A stretch of 64,000 bases of DNA, from positions 372,001 through 436,000 of the forward strand of contig NZ_JAHXMY010000002.1 of assembly GCF_023149035.1 (NCBI RefSeq). Reading direction: 5' to 3'. The notes below the pieces were generated by a model. The model worked only from the letters and a program-made list of their open reading frames with translations, was not told the origin of the DNA and did not search any database. Below are positions 63,982-64,000 of the stretch, one piece after another. Position 1 is the stretch's first letter; each line of letters starts with the position of its first letter. The stretch is from Microbacterium sp. EYE_78 (GTDB lineage Bacteria > Actinomycetota > Actinomycetes > Actinomycetales > Microbacteriaceae). Both the position numbers and the translations under genes were made by a program.

Positions 63982-64000
63982 TCAGACCGCCTGCGCGAGG
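63982..64000 (-). CDS. 3' end of a minus-strand gene (LAQAV-stop)
   Basis: Only the last codons are in the window: on the minus strand the frame ends LAQAV then TGA at 63984-63982. The position just past a bidirectional terminator supports a convergent gene entering from the right. Nothing can be said about its product. Confidence 0.4.

Overview
The window is a gene-dense, roughly 70% GC chromosomal segment of an actinobacterium, most likely a Microbacteriaceae member (Microbacterium-like). Supporting signs are the neighbour order rseP-ispG-proS-nusA-ylxR-infB-rbfA-truB-ribF, a solitary groL, heavy GTG start use, TAnnnT -10 boxes sitting about 6 nt before start codons, and an IdeR/DtxR regulator. 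It is mostly core chromosome. I see no insertion sequence, prophage, CRISPR array, rRNA or tRNA gene.

Layout. 1-1821 (minus): 5' part of a murE-like gene, a copper-type YcnI protein and a His-rich membrane protein. 1848-6436: rseP and ispG around a minus-strand fused anthranilate synthase preceded by a tryptophan attenuator. 6513-12384: lipoprotein, ACC deaminase plus its GntR regulator, RNB ribonuclease, hypothetical, pyroglutamyl peptidase. 12447-17016: proS, LOG-family protein, lipoprotein, DUF1206. 17138-25443: nusA-ylxR-infB-rbfA-truB-ribF with mutY opposite, and no rimP. 25513-32854: deoC, SNF2 helicase, phosphofructokinase, YdcZ transporter, serine/threonine kinase, msrB. 32940-37410: DUF3263, LytR_C protein, cspA, DUF3048 lipoprotein, groL under a double-CIRCE promoter, a lone WXG100 protein. 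37522-41431: two-component system and CPBP protease. 41442-47862: XPB helicase with its partner, cold-shock/DUF3027 pair, serC. 47972-50588: DtxR-type regulator, M23 peptidase, a 38-residue His-rich ORF ending in a terminator, HNH endonuclease. 50611-54335: MFS/acetyltransferase/TetR module, cyanase and a PAS-AraC regulator. 54565-60385: the SOS mutasome imuA'-imuB-dnaE2. 60392-64000: DUF1801, PepSY protein, a second His-rich membrane protein, two small hypothetical genes and the edge of another gene.

Functional links. Translation and transcription core genes form the 17-25 kb block. Metal handling recurs: YcnI and the PepSY protein are each preceded by a paralogous His-rich membrane protein, and a DtxR-type sensor is present. 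ACC deaminase suggests plant association. Stress genes include groL, cold-shock proteins, msrB, mutY, XPB and the mutasome.

The most interesting non-coding signals are the trp attenuator at 5101-5197, the His-rich ORF with a terminator over its stop codon (49873-50002), nested inverted repeats inside and on both sides of the mutasome cassette, a 22-bp perfect inverted repeat between infB and rbfA, an over-represented GGCATCC/GGATGCC heptamer, and widespread predicted leaderless transcription.
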